Shown here: positions 8,067 through 16,296 of the stretch, piece after piece
Layout of the letters: each line of letters begins with the position of its first letter
Position numbering within the stretch: position 1 is the first letter of the stretch
Assembly (NCBI GenBank): GCA_964558295.1
Contig: CAZLDQ010000049.1
Coordinates: forward strand, 1-30,524
Length of the DNA stretch: 30,524 nt
Direction: 5' to 3'
Origin: JBDKTH01 sp964558295
Lineage (GTDB): Bacteria > Planctomycetota > Planctomycetia > Pirellulales > Thermoguttaceae
Notes under the pieces: model-generated
What the model saw: the letters and a program-made list of their open reading frames with translations, nothing else
The model's database searches: none
What the model was told of the DNA's origin: nothing
Program-made: the position numbers and the translations under genes

Positions 8067-9671
8067 CTAATGAACCATCCTTTTGCGGCGGTATTGTAAG
8101 GCTTGGGCCCAACGGCCGTGATGCCAACCGAGGGCGACAGTCCATCCCCAGACGGCCAGCACGGAAACAGCTTTTGCCCCGTTGACCAGCCAGTTGGCCT
8201 CGGCTCCCGGCCAGAGGGTCTCCAGCCCAAGGGCGAGCACAATCGGTGGGACACTGATTAGGGCTTGCATTGCCACTAAACGTACCCGTTCTCGGGCGTC
8301 CAATTCTGGCCAGAGGGAAATGGCAAGCGTCAGGAGGGTGTAGCCACTGTAACCGAGAGTTGTAGCGGCTGCCACCCCAATGAGGCCAGCGCCGGTGACT
8401 AGCGCCACATGGTTTGCGGCAGCGGCCAAGAGTGTGGCGATTACCACGGCCGCCAGGGCCCGGCCTTGGCGGTCTACGGCAATCAGGTACTGGCTAGCCG
8501 GCAGGGCCATCGACAGGGCCATGTTCCCTGGCACCAGCCACACGAGTGGTGCCAGCCCACTGCGATAATCGGGCAGCAGCCGAGCCAATAAGGCCGGAGC
8601 CACGACGATTGCCAACGCCGAGGGCAAAGCCATTGCGGCCGACTGCAATTCGGTTGCCCGGGCGGCTAAGCGGGCCACTTCGCTGCGGTTGCCGCTCTGC
8701 CCAAAGGTCTCACCGTATCGCGGCCCCATCACGATCGACAACATGTTGGCCAGACCGTACAACTGCGTAGTCACCATCAGAGCAGCCGAATAGCAACCGA
8801 GTTGAAACTCGCGATCACTCAGGTAGCCGAGGATCATTAGCTTATCGAGCGACCGGAACAGGGTCGAAACGGTCCCGGCCAGAAGCATCGGGCTGCCGAC
8901 GGCGATCAATCGCCAGATTTCCGGCGTATCCCAGGCCCAGGTCAAAGGCACGGCCGCCCGCCGTTGAACGATCAACAGCGTGACCACCATTACCGCCACG
9001 GTGCCGCCGAACAGGCCCCAGAGGCCCCAAAGCCAGGTGCCCAAGCCGCAGAGGACCAGCGTGAGTACAGCTTCGAGAATCGAGATCCTTGAGGTAAGAC
9101 CAAAAGCCTGCGTACAGCGGAGGATGGTCACCTGGAACGTATAGTGGCGTTGCAGTACGACCAGCAGGCCAATGACAAGCAGTCCCACAGCCCAACCGCT
9201 GGTCCAACCGCCCGACGAGCCGAGCCAGAGGCCGACCCCGATGGGAATCGTGGCAAACACCACGCTGCTCAACGTATTGACGGCAAAGGCCAAGTTCAGA
9301 CCATGCCGAGCTGTCTGCGGATCGCCGCGTCCGAGGGCCACGGTGAAATCCCGCGTGGCACCCTTGCTGACGCCCAGATTGGCATAGTTCGAATAGCTCA
9401 AAAAGACTTTGAGGCCTTGCCAGACACCCATCTGGGCCGGATCGAGGAGCATCCGAAACAGAAGGCTGGTCACCATCCCCAGCAGGTTGCAGACGATTGT
9501 TGCTCCGCTGACCACGGTGCAATCGACCACAACTCGCCACCAGCCGCTGGCCGGAGCGGGGGAGGAAACATGGGGCGTAGAAGGTGAGGCGTGGAGCGAG
9601 AAAGCCGAGCGACTGTCTGCTTTGACGCTCGCATCGGGGGCCATAGTCGCACTATCCGTTTCTTGGTACAT
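8067..9671 (-). CDS. oligosaccharide flippase / MOP superfamily (Wzx-like) membrane protein
   Basis: A 534-residue protein with a hydrophilic N terminus of about 45 residues followed by roughly 12-14 hydrophobic helices in the pattern of Wzx/MATE-type exporters. The first helix region (VVSGATIVCNLLGMVTSLLF) and GVSKGATRDFTVALGRGD after it match the polysaccharide-biosynthesis exporter family. It would flip a lipid-linked glycan made by the neighbouring glycosyltransferases across the inner membrane. The ATG at 9671 lies 3 nt after the upstream stop, which supports one operon. A Met at residue 10 is an alternative start. No Wzy polymerase is visible, so the product may be a short glycan or glycolipid. 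Confidence 0.88.
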   Translation of the reverse strand: MYQETDSATMAPDASVKADSRSAFSLHASPSTPHVSSPAPASGWWRVVVDCTVVSGATIVCNLLGMVTSLLFRMLLDPAQMGVWQGLKVFLSYSNYANLGVSKGATRDFTVALGRGDPQTARHGLNLAFAVNTLSSVVFATIPIGVGLWLGSSGGWTSGWAVGLLVIGLLVVLQRHYTFQVTILRCTQAFGLTSRISILEAVLTLVLCGLGTWLWGLWGLFGGTVAVMVVTLLIVQRRAAVPLTWAWDTPEIWRLIAVGSPMLLAGTVSTLFRSLDKLMILGYLSDREFQLGCYSAALMVTTQLYGLANMLSIVMGPRYGETFGQSGNRSEVARLAARATELQSAAMALPSALAIVVAPALLARLLPDYRSGLAPLVWLVPGNMALSMALPASQYLIAVDRQGRALAAVVIATLLAAAANHVALVTGAGLIGVAAATTLGYSGYTLLTLAISLWPELDARERVRLVAMQALISVPPIVLALGLETLWPGAEANWLVNGAKAVSVLAVWGWTVALGWHHGRWAQALQYRRKRMVH

Positions 9672-9674
9672 GCG

Positions 9675-11483
9675 TCAGCCCTGCGTGGAGCAAATCAGCT
9701 CACTTTTCGTAGGAGACAAGGGGAGCGGTCTTGGAGCCGGTCGCTCACACGTTGACAGAACCACATCGGCGATCCGTTGGGCCGAGCCGGCAAGGCCAGC
9801 AAATACATGGGATTGGGCAGTCGTAGTCGTTTGGTAGTCTCCAGCAAGCACCGTCTGGAGGAGGTTCTTCAGTTCGACCGAGGTACGTGCCGTGCCTACC
9901 AGTCCCCACTGGTCATGAGGCAAGATATCGCCGGAGCCGGCCGGGAGGAGCTGAATTACGGGCAGGCCAGCCAAGGTGGCATCAATTCCGGCACTGGAGC
10001 CACAACTGATCACACAGTCCACGCTGCGCAAGCATTGCTCAAGCGTCTTCTTGCGAACCACGAGGGTCTTGGGCGACGGCTGAGTCGTCAGAAGTCTCTT
10101 GAGAATCGGATCGTGGGGGGCCCGTGGATGGAGTTTTACAAGGAGTCGTGCTTGGGGAATCGTAGCAACCGTGGTAATTGCCGCCCGCAACATGTCGGTG
10201 TATCCTTGACCCGTCAGGTGCAGCCCGACCGCATCGGGGCGGTCGTCACGAGGGGGCATCGTGGTTAGAAGCAGAATCTTGACCGGTCGAGTAGGACCCG
10301 ATTGCTGTGATTCCAGGCTAACACGTCCCGACGCGGCGGAGGAGGCTGCAACAGGTTTGTTGGCCAATTGGTGGGAAAGTCGATCGTGCTGTGGCGAGCC
10401 GACTATCTCGATCCGTTCTGGGGGGACAGCCCAGCGGATCAATTGATCGGCGGAGGATCGCCCCCAGGCCAAGAACCGATCAGCCGCCAGTGGGGCAAAG
10501 CCGAATCGGCAGCACGGGGCCCCGTGTTGAACGACGAACGAAGTGGCCCCGTGGTGCCGAGCCAACGCCACGGCGGCCCGAGCCAGCGGCGTGGCATCTT
10601 CATCCAGGACGAGCACATCCGGCCGAATACGGGCAAAATGTCGGTCGATTTGCTCAACAATTCGCGTCTGTCGCGGACCGGAGACCTCCAATCTCGCGGC
10701 AAACCAGCGGACCAGCGGCCCGGCCAAATCCACGCCGCGGCATTCTACCCGTTCGATGGCCGGCGCGACGAGTCGATTGGTCTCCCCTTTACTCGAATCG
10801 CAGACCAATTGTCCTATGCCACGCGGGCGCCAACGCAGCCAAGAACCTAACGCGAAGCGATCGTACAACCACCACTGGTGACAGCCGCGGCGACGCAGTT
10901 CTTGGCATACCGGATCCAACAGGCGAGGATTTCCACAGAGCACCACGCGAGGCGAAGCGTCGGGCGAGGTGGCCGGATTCAGCCATTGTCCCACATGGGC
11001 CGCCAAGCGGCGCCAGCGGCTGTTGGGGGGAAATGCCGGGGCCGGAACGGCCGGATGATCGACCCACTTGACGTGCAAAGCGGCTCCCGCCCGTTCGCAA
11101 AGCTGCACGAGGAGATCCACGTAGTCCTTGTCGCGTTCCCACTGGGCTACCAATTTGACTTGATCCTCTGCCGAAAGCGGGCGAACTTCGGTGAAGAAGG
11201 CCACTACACGCAGAAGTTTGACTAGGTAGTAGCGCAAGGCCAAGGCATTGAGCCAAGCCGCGTGGACGGGCAACTCGACCACGGCGTCGTGCGAAGCGGA
11301 CAACTCGTCCAGGCAATCGGCCCAGTAGACGGCCGCCTCGTCGATCCAGGAAAACCGAGCGTCGATCGCGTCATCCAGCGATATGCCACCCTGCGGCCAC
11401 GAACCCTCGAAAAGCACGGCCTCCGTTTGGCATGCTTCTTCCGTGGCAAGCAGTTCGTATCGGGTGGCGAGAAGCAGTCTCAC
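9675..11483 (-). CDS. GT-B-like surface carbohydrate biosynthesis protein
   Basis: A 602-residue protein. The C-terminal half has features of the CDP-glycerol glycerophosphotransferase / Kdo-transferase / UDP-GlcNAc 2-epimerase-like GT-B group. These are FVVQHGAPCCRFGFAPLAAD, FLAWG, IEIVGSPQHDRL, LLVKLHPRAPHD, and the donor-site CVISCGSSAGIDATLAGLPVI. The N-terminal 180 residues (aromatic, acidic) are not recognised. The start is GTG at 11483 with a weak purine tract upstream. It is probably a cytoplasmic sugar or phosphopolyol transferase of the cluster. A glycerophosphotransferase-like role would fit the CDP-alcohol theme but cannot be shown from sequence. Confidence 0.75.
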   Translation of the reverse strand: MRLLLATRYELLATEEACQTEAVLFEGSWPQGGISLDDAIDARFSWIDEAAVYWADCLDELSASHDAVVELPVHAAWLNALALRYYLVKLLRVVAFFTEVRPLSAEDQVKLVAQWERDKDYVDLLVQLCERAGAALHVKWVDHPAVPAPAFPPNSRWRRLAAHVGQWLNPATSPDASPRVVLCGNPRLLDPVCQELRRRGCHQWWLYDRFALGSWLRWRPRGIGQLVCDSSKGETNRLVAPAIERVECRGVDLAGPLVRWFAARLEVSGPRQTRIVEQIDRHFARIRPDVLVLDEDATPLARAAVALARHHGATSFVVQHGAPCCRFGFAPLAADRFLAWGRSSADQLIRWAVPPERIEIVGSPQHDRLSHQLANKPVAASSAASGRVSLESQQSGPTRPVKILLLTTMPPRDDRPDAVGLHLTGQGYTDMLRAAITTVATIPQARLLVKLHPRAPHDPILKRLLTTQPSPKTLVVRKKTLEQCLRSVDCVISCGSSAGIDATLAGLPVIQLLPAGSGDILPHDQWGLVGTARTSVELKNLLQTVLAGDYQTTTTAQSHVFAGLAGSAQRIADVVLSTCERPAPRPLPLSPTKSELICSTQG

Positions 11484-11602
11484 AGGCAGCTCTCAGAAAG
11501 CAGTGGACAAGAAGAGCGTAAGTAGGTACGGGGCGTTGTGGTACAGGCGAGGCGTTTGTATCCCCAATCGGCCATACCCCCGTCTCATGACCGTGTGTTG
11601 GT

Positions 11603-12310
11603 TTATCCGGCCGCGGCATAACGCGGCTGGTTAACGACAATTTCGACCAGTTCCTCAAAGCGTGCGATGAACACATCGGCTTGGGCGTCCTGGTCGAAGT
11701 TGAAGGCGATTGTCTGCATGCCGACCTTTGTAGCGCCAGCCAATTCGCCTGTATCGTGCCCCACGAAAGCCACCTCGGACGCATCGAGATTCATCGCGCC
11801 CAAGGCGGCCAAATAGCAAATTGACTCGGGCTTGATGTGCCCCAGGTCGATCGAGGAAATCACGGTTGGAAAGAAGCTGCCAATCCCAAACCGGTCGAGA
11901 CGCTCCTGGAGTACCGTCCCCGGATACTCGGAGTCACAAACCACGCCCATCACGATTCCTGCGGCCTGAAGCCGGGTGAGCGTCGATTTCACTCCGGGAA
12001 GCGGCCGGGCCGTGGCTTCCCACTGATTGCGTCGGGCTTTGCAGGCCGCCTCGATCTCGTCGATTTGTGCGCGGGAAAGCCCTGCCGAGAGGAGAAACGC
12101 CTGGAAAGCCTCGGCAAACGGCCGACGCCCCCGGCAGACGTCTGCCATGAAATCGTGATCCCAGATGTGGAAGAAGCTGCGGTAGTTGGTATACAAACCG
12201 ATGCGTCGCAACAACTGCAAGAGCCAGCGGCGCCAGGCAGTGGCGTCGTACAACACGTCGCCTGCGTCAAACAACAGTCCACGAACCGGTCGGGTAAGCC
12301 TGAAACGCAT
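11603..12310 (-). CDS. HAD-superfamily hydrolase
   Basis: A 235-residue haloacid dehalogenase-like protein with all four motifs. Motif I is FDAGDVLYD with nucleophile Asp15, motif II is VVCDSEY, the motif III Lys is in GHIKPES, and motif IV is FVGHDTGE. The +2 residue after the nucleophile is Gly (D-A-G-D) rather than the usual general-acid Asp, as in the DxG subset of HAD proteins. The helical cap sits between motifs I and II. It lies 39 nt after the cytidylyltransferase. By position it may dephosphorylate a sugar- or polyol-phosphate precursor. AAAGGA about 10 nt upstream supports the ATG at 12310. Confidence 0.85.
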   Translation of the reverse strand: MRFRLTRPVRGLLFDAGDVLYDATAWRRWLLQLLRRIGLYTNYRSFFHIWDHDFMADVCRGRRPFAEAFQAFLLSAGLSRAQIDEIEAACKARRNQWEATARPLPGVKSTLTRLQAAGIVMGVVCDSEYPGTVLQERLDRFGIGSFFPTVISSIDLGHIKPESICYLAALGAMNLDASEVAFVGHDTGELAGATKVGMQTIAFNFDQDAQADVFIARFEELVEIVVNQPRYAAAG

Positions 12311-12349
12311 TGCAGGGAAATCCTTTCCTCGTCCCGCCGGAACGCGACC

Positions 12350-13108
12350 CTAGTCTTTAGGGTGGATGCGGTTTAAGGCCGCCATCCTCTTGCGCAACGC
12401 GGGTTGGTGATCAAGCAGGTCGGCAATTCGGTGCCAATCGAGTTGGTCCGGCCCCAAGGCTTCGAAGATGACGACCGTATGGTCCCAGTCTTCTTCGATC
12501 TCGACGGACAGACGCACGTCGTCCCGGTCGATTTGCGCCGGCGCCGGCAACAGGCGGACGTTAAACTTTTCCGGGTGGGAATATACGTAGCGGGTTGGAT
12601 TGCTACGATCAAGGGGCGAAGTCGCCCGCTGGGCCGCTTTGTGCAAGGCACGGGTGCGCACCCATTCCCCATAAACCTCCACCGGCGAAAGAATCGCTGG
12701 GCGTCCGTCCCGCGAACAATAACCCATGTAGTCACAGTCGGCGTCGGCTTGAGCGCTGATCACGAGCCGGTCGAGTAAGGTCGGATCAACGAACACACAC
12801 TCGGCACAGATTCGCACGATCGCCTCGGCTTGGTACGCTTCCAAGGCACGAGCCATGCATCCGAGCGAGTCCGCCTCAACCGCTTGGAACACCGGCACAT
12901 CCATCGGAACCAAGTCGGCAACGAAGCAGTTCTCCGGCAACGTTCGGGTGACTACGATCACCCCGTCCAACTGCATGCTCTCGGTGGCCCGCCGCACGAC
13001 CCACTCCAACACCGACTTCCCGCCGAGCTTGCGGGCAGCCTTCGAACGGCAACGATGCGTATCGAAGCACGCATCTACAACACCGAGCGTCTTGAGAGGC
13101 CGGCTCAC
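12350..13108 (-). CDS. SpsF-like cytidylyltransferase family protein
   Basis: A 252-residue GT-A-fold nucleotidyltransferase resembling SpsF / CMP-sugar synthetases. The N-terminal nucleotide loop, normally QARMGSTRLPGK, is here DACFDTHRCRSK. It keeps the T-x-R and Lys positions but is otherwise diverged. It continues KLGGKSVLEWVVRRATES. The C-terminal NPTRYVYSHPEKF and VRLSVEIEEDWD segments match the SpsF pattern. The start is GTG at 13108 with AGGAAGAG about 5 nt upstream. It is the first gene of the minus-strand cluster and follows a candidate promoter at 13171-13200. It probably activates a phosphorylated acid sugar or alcohol with CTP, which could feed the CDP-alcohol transferases downstream. 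Confidence 0.75.
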   Translation of the reverse strand: MSRPLKTLGVVDACFDTHRCRSKAARKLGGKSVLEWVVRRATESMQLDGVIVVTRTLPENCFVADLVPMDVPVFQAVEADSLGCMARALEAYQAEAIVRICAECVFVDPTLLDRLVISAQADADCDYMGYCSRDGRPAILSPVEVYGEWVRTRALHKAAQRATSPLDRSNPTRYVYSHPEKFNVRLLPAPAQIDRDDVRLSVEIEEDWDHTVVIFEALGPDQLDWHRIADLLDHQPALRKRMAALNRIHPKD

Positions 13109-13170
13109 GGAACTCTTCCTGTTCTACCTTGATTTCCTTCCATTGGAAGCCGGGGACGGCACGCGACGCC

Positions 13171-13200
13171 AGTCTAACACGCGCGGCGATTGAGAGTCAA
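13171..13200 (-). promoter_or_regulatory. candidate promoter of the minus-strand glycan cluster
   Basis: On the minus strand TTGACT (13195-13200) is followed after 18 bp by TAGACT (13171-13176), about 60 bp before the GTG at 13108. These match the sigma70-type boxes 5/6 and 4/6. The -35 box lies inside the left arm of the inverted repeat at 13194-13216. Confidence 0.45.
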
Positions 13201-13216
13201 GATGGGGCATTGACTC
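13194..13216. promoter_or_regulatory. perfect inverted repeat between divergent genes (candidate operator)
   Basis: GAGTCAA (13194-13200), 9 nt, then TTGACTC (13210-13216). This is a perfect 7-9-7 dyad in the 197-bp divergent region. It covers the -35 box of the minus-strand promoter and lies just upstream of the plus-strand -35 box, so a dimeric regulator bound here could control both directions. Confidence 0.45.
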
Positions 13217-13219
13217 CCC

Positions 13220-13248
13220 TTGGCCGAATGGGGGAGGACAGCTACAAT
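13220..13248 (+). promoter_or_regulatory. candidate promoter of the RmlD-like gene
   Basis: TTGGCC (13220-13225), 17-bp spacer, TACAAT (13243-13248). The predicted start of transcription is near 13255, about 50 nt before the ATG at 13306. Confidence 0.45.
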
Positions 13249-13305
13249 TCGTCGACCGTTTCGGGACGTGCGATACATCTACCGGACTAGGCACATAACC
13301 ATAAC

Positions 13306-14262
13306 ATGGTCGATCCAAGGCTGAGCTCCCTGATTCCTGAACGGCTCGTCATCACGGGCGTCGACGGGGTAATTGGGGCGAACCTGGCAATGGCGTTGGC
13401 CGATCACTTCACGATCCTTGGACTTCACCACGCCCCCGAGGTCCGGGGCGATGGCTGCCAGACTGTGCGTTGGCCCCCTGGGGATCGGGCGGCCCTAAAG
13501 TCGCTGGTGCGGGAGGTGAAGCCGCAGTGGATTGTCCATTGTGGGGCGCTAGCCCGAGGCAGTTGGGATCTGCCTGAACAAGCGCCCGACGGGAAGGCGG
13601 AGGCTCAGACCTGCCGGCTGCTGGCGGAGCTAGCAGCCGAGGTTGACTCGCGGCTCACGGTTCTCTCCACGGATGCCGTGTTTGTCGGGCCGCGAATGTT
13701 CCATGGCGAAGAGGCTTCCGTCGCCAAGTTGTCCCTGTTTGCCCGGGCGGCCTTGCAGATGGAACGGGCCCTGCAGAAGACGGCCGCTTTGGTGGTGCGA
13801 ACCCACGCCTACGGCTGGAGCCCAATCGACGCAGAGCCTGGATTTGCCGAACAGGCCTGGCAAGCCTTAGCTGAGGGAAGCCTCCGGCCATTTGCCGCCG
13901 ACCGCCACGCAACCCCGATTTTGGTTGCAGATCTTGCGCGGCTGCTCCATCGGGCCTATGTTCGAGGCTGGGAAGGCCTCTGTCATCTTGCCGGGGCGGA
14001 ACGCACGAGCCAGTATCGGTTTGCGGCTGAGCTGGCGATGGCGTTCGGTCTGAAAGGACCGCTGATGTCGTCCGAGGACTCTGCGGCCGCCAAGCCCCGA
14101 TCTGCCCGACTGGCCGAAACGTCACTCAACTCTTTGCGAGCCCAGCATGAGCTTGGGTGTTCGCTGCCGTTGCTTCGTGAGGGACTTAACCGCTTTGCCG
14201 AACAGGCCAGAAGCGGCTTCCGCGAGCGGTTACGCATGCGTCAGCAACCATTGGCCGCGTGA
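13306..14262 (+). CDS. RmlD-like NAD(P)-binding sugar reductase/epimerase family protein, active-site residues substituted
   Basis: A 318-residue extended short-chain dehydrogenase most like dTDP-4-dehydrorhamnose reductases. It has the Rossmann loop VITGVDGVIGANLA (15-28), WIVHCGALA, and LSTDAVFVG, which corresponds to STDYVF. The catalytic Y-x3-K of the family should follow in the LNVYGKTKLAGE position, but the matching segment is LSLFARAALQME. Tyr is Phe and Lys is Ala. Cofactor binding may remain but reductase chemistry is doubtful. The ATG has no clear ribosome-binding site. It is transcribed away from the large cluster and converges on a HAD gene 20 nt downstream. Confidence 0.82.
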   Translation: MVDPRLSSLIPERLVITGVDGVIGANLAMALADHFTILGLHHAPEVRGDGCQTVRWPPGDRAALKSLVREVKPQWIVHCGALARGSWDLPEQAPDGKAEAQTCRLLAELAAEVDSRLTVLSTDAVFVGPRMFHGEEASVAKLSLFARAALQMERALQKTAALVVRTHAYGWSPIDAEPGFAEQAWQALAEGSLRPFAADRHATPILVADLARLLHRAYVRGWEGLCHLAGAERTSQYRFAAELAMAFGLKGPLMSSEDSAAAKPRSARLAETSLNSLRAQHELGCSLPLLREGLNRFAEQARSGFRERLRMRQQPLAA

Positions 14263-14281
14263 TCGGCTGCTTCCTACGACA

Positions 14282-14941
14282 CTACGGCTTCAACTCCAAC
14301 ACTTCATATAGCCGGGGATCGGCCAGACTGTTGATCACCAGACTGGCCACGCTAAAGTCTTGCCGTGCACTATGGGCACCGGGCACGGCCACGGCAAAGG
14401 CACCGGCCGAGGCGGCAGCACAGCAACCGGCTTGGCTGTCTTCGAGCACCAGCATCTCGTGTGGCTTCAGGCCGAGTCGCTGGGCTGCCTTCTGATAGAT
14501 TTCCGGATCTGGTTTGCCGTGAACGATATCTTGAGCTGTCAGGGTAAACTGGAAACGGGGTTCCATGTTGAACCGTGATAGCACTGCCGTCAACACCCGC
14601 CGGCTGCTGCTCGTGCAGATCGCCTTGGGGATTCCTGCGGTCTCCAAGCGGTTAAGGAGGTCCAACAACCCGGGCATGGGGGCCAGAAACTCGTCGAGCA
14701 GCCCGATGAAGAGTTCTTCCGATTCAACGGCGAGTGTCTGCCACGTATCGGTGAGCGAGTGCCACTGGATCATCAGCTCGAATGACGGCTGTGGCGGGCG
14801 GCCCATCATGGCGTCGCTCAATTCCCGGGTAAACTCACATCCCCGCCGACGCAACAGCTCCGAGCCCACCTGAAAGTAGACGTCCTCGGTGTTGAACATT
14901 AGGCCATCCATGTCAAAGACGACAGCACGTGGAGCGGTCAT
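14282..14941 (-). CDS. HAD-superfamily hydrolase, beta-phosphoglucomutase-like
   Basis: A 219-residue HAD protein of the beta-PGM/phosphatase type (subfamily IA). Motif I is VVFDMDGLMFNTE with Asp10 and Asp12, motif II is ICTSSSRR, the motif III Lys is in HGKPDPEIYQKAA, and motif IV is MLVLEDSQAG. The short helical cap lies at about 20-85. I chose the ATG at 14941; an in-frame TTG two codons upstream has no advantage. Members act on sugar phosphates or other phosphomonoesters, and the substrate is not predictable. It lies 39 nt after the GNAT gene on the same strand and converges with the RmlD-like gene. Confidence 0.9.
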   Translation of the reverse strand: MTAPRAVVFDMDGLMFNTEDVYFQVGSELLRRRGCEFTRELSDAMMGRPPQPSFELMIQWHSLTDTWQTLAVESEELFIGLLDEFLAPMPGLLDLLNRLETAGIPKAICTSSSRRVLTAVLSRFNMEPRFQFTLTAQDIVHGKPDPEIYQKAAQRLGLKPHEMLVLEDSQAGCCAAASAGAFAVAVPGAHSARQDFSVASLVINSLADPRLYEVLELKP

Positions 14942-14980
14942 GGGCAAGAGCTGGGGCTAGAAATTCGGGGGGCAGCGAGT

Positions 14981-16261
14981 TCAGGCTCCAGGGTTCTGAT
15001 CCCTGGAATCTGGCAAGGATACCACCGCTGGCGGCGAATCGCTAGGGGTTCCTCTTAACCGCCGAATGACGGGGGCGGCCAGCCGGTAGCCGGCCATCAG
15101 CACCCGGCCGGTCAGAGTCGGCAGCCCCACCAGGACCCGGCCGATCGGGTACGTTCGGGTAGCCCAGCCAGCCAGCGCATCAGTCAGCGGGCCCTGAAAA
15201 TCGACGACCTGGACATCCGGTTGTGGGAAGAACGCTTCGATCAGCCGTTGGCGCAGCAGGTGGCCGGGACCGAAGCTGCGATAGGTCTGGTCGAAGCCCA
15301 CTTTGAACGAGTGGTAGACGCCTTTGGCGACCCAGCCCAGTTCAAATGCGATCGGTTTTCCCGATTGCTCCAAAAAGGCCAGTCGCAAGGAACCCCATTG
15401 GGCCAGTTGCTGCGCCTGGCGCAGATAGAAGTTGAACATTCCCGGCGTGCGGGACACGGTTTGTCCGGCGTCATGCTTCCAACTCCTATCTTCAATCTCA
15501 AAGGCCTGGTGGAGCCGGTGCTGGACTTCGTCGGGGGTGAACTGCGAGTGAAGCGACCAAGTCACCGGCCCTTCTTGCTCCAATCGCTGCTGGTCTTTAC
15601 GCAGACTGCGACGCAAATTTCGGGAACGGCCGGCGTTATAGTCGGCGAAGGAGCTAGCGAGTTCCACTTGGCCGATCTCGTAGTGCGGCTGCACGTGCAC
15701 GTCCAAGCCATGTCGGCGGAGTGCATCAAGAAGCGTTTCCCAGCGTGCTGTGGCAAACGGCACCAGTTCCAGCCATAAGAGTGGCCAAGGAAGCTCTTGG
15801 ATCGCGTCGGCCAGCAGGCTGAGTACCGCTTCTGCGTCGGCTGCAGGGTCGAGGAGCAGTTCGCCATTGGGTGACCAGTAGTTCCAGGTCAGATCGCCGA
15901 CGGGGAGCACGCCTCGGCGACGATGGCCGATCAGGGGCAAGGCGGCCACCATTTGACCGTCTTGTTTGACCACGAGCACATGCGGCTTGACATTCGGGGC
16001 GAAGTGTTCCAGCCACTGGGCGACCAGTTCCGCCCGGGCGGTTGGGAGCGTCGCTTCGCTCTTGGCCCAAAGGCGATCCCAGGCCGGTGCCGCAGCGCGG
16101 ATCTGGTCGACCGAATCGAGTTGTACGAGCGTCAGGTGGTTCACGCGTTTGCTGCACTCCGGAGCCCAATCAACCATGGCATGTTCTTGGCCGAGTGGCC
16201 GGATCGACCGTTCAATACACTCGATGCAATCGTTATAACCGTCGCAGGCTGCGCTGTTCAT
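14981..16261 (-). CDS. GNAT-type acyltransferase, FemAB/CelD-like
   Basis: About 426 residues with the domain seen in CelD/BcsL-like and FemAB-like proteins: NLRRSLRKDQQRLEQEG, FEIEDRSWK, MFNFYLRQAQQLAQWGSLRL, PIAFELGWVAKGVYHSFKVG and FGPGHLLRQRLIEAFF in the order typical of the family. These proteins occur in exopolysaccharide clusters and probably acylate or aminoacylate a sugar intermediate. The reading frame stays open upstream into the FAD gene, so the start is uncertain. ATG at 16261 lies 35 nt after the FAD gene stop, ATG at 16177 is also possible, and neither has a good ribosome-binding site. The C-terminal 60 residues are basic and hydrophobic. Confidence 0.85.
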   Translation of the reverse strand: MNSAACDGYNDCIECIERSIRPLGQEHAMVDWAPECSKRVNHLTLVQLDSVDQIRAAAPAWDRLWAKSEATLPTARAELVAQWLEHFAPNVKPHVLVVKQDGQMVAALPLIGHRRRGVLPVGDLTWNYWSPNGELLLDPAADAEAVLSLLADAIQELPWPLLWLELVPFATARWETLLDALRRHGLDVHVQPHYEIGQVELASSFADYNAGRSRNLRRSLRKDQQRLEQEGPVTWSLHSQFTPDEVQHRLHQAFEIEDRSWKHDAGQTVSRTPGMFNFYLRQAQQLAQWGSLRLAFLEQSGKPIAFELGWVAKGVYHSFKVGFDQTYRSFGPGHLLRQRLIEAFFPQPDVQVVDFQGPLTDALAGWATRTYPIGRVLVGLPTLTGRVLMAGYRLAAPVIRRLRGTPSDSPPAVVSLPDSRDQNPGA

Positions 16262-16296
16262 GCCGTTCTTGCACTTTGTCCATTTGGCCGGCGTGG

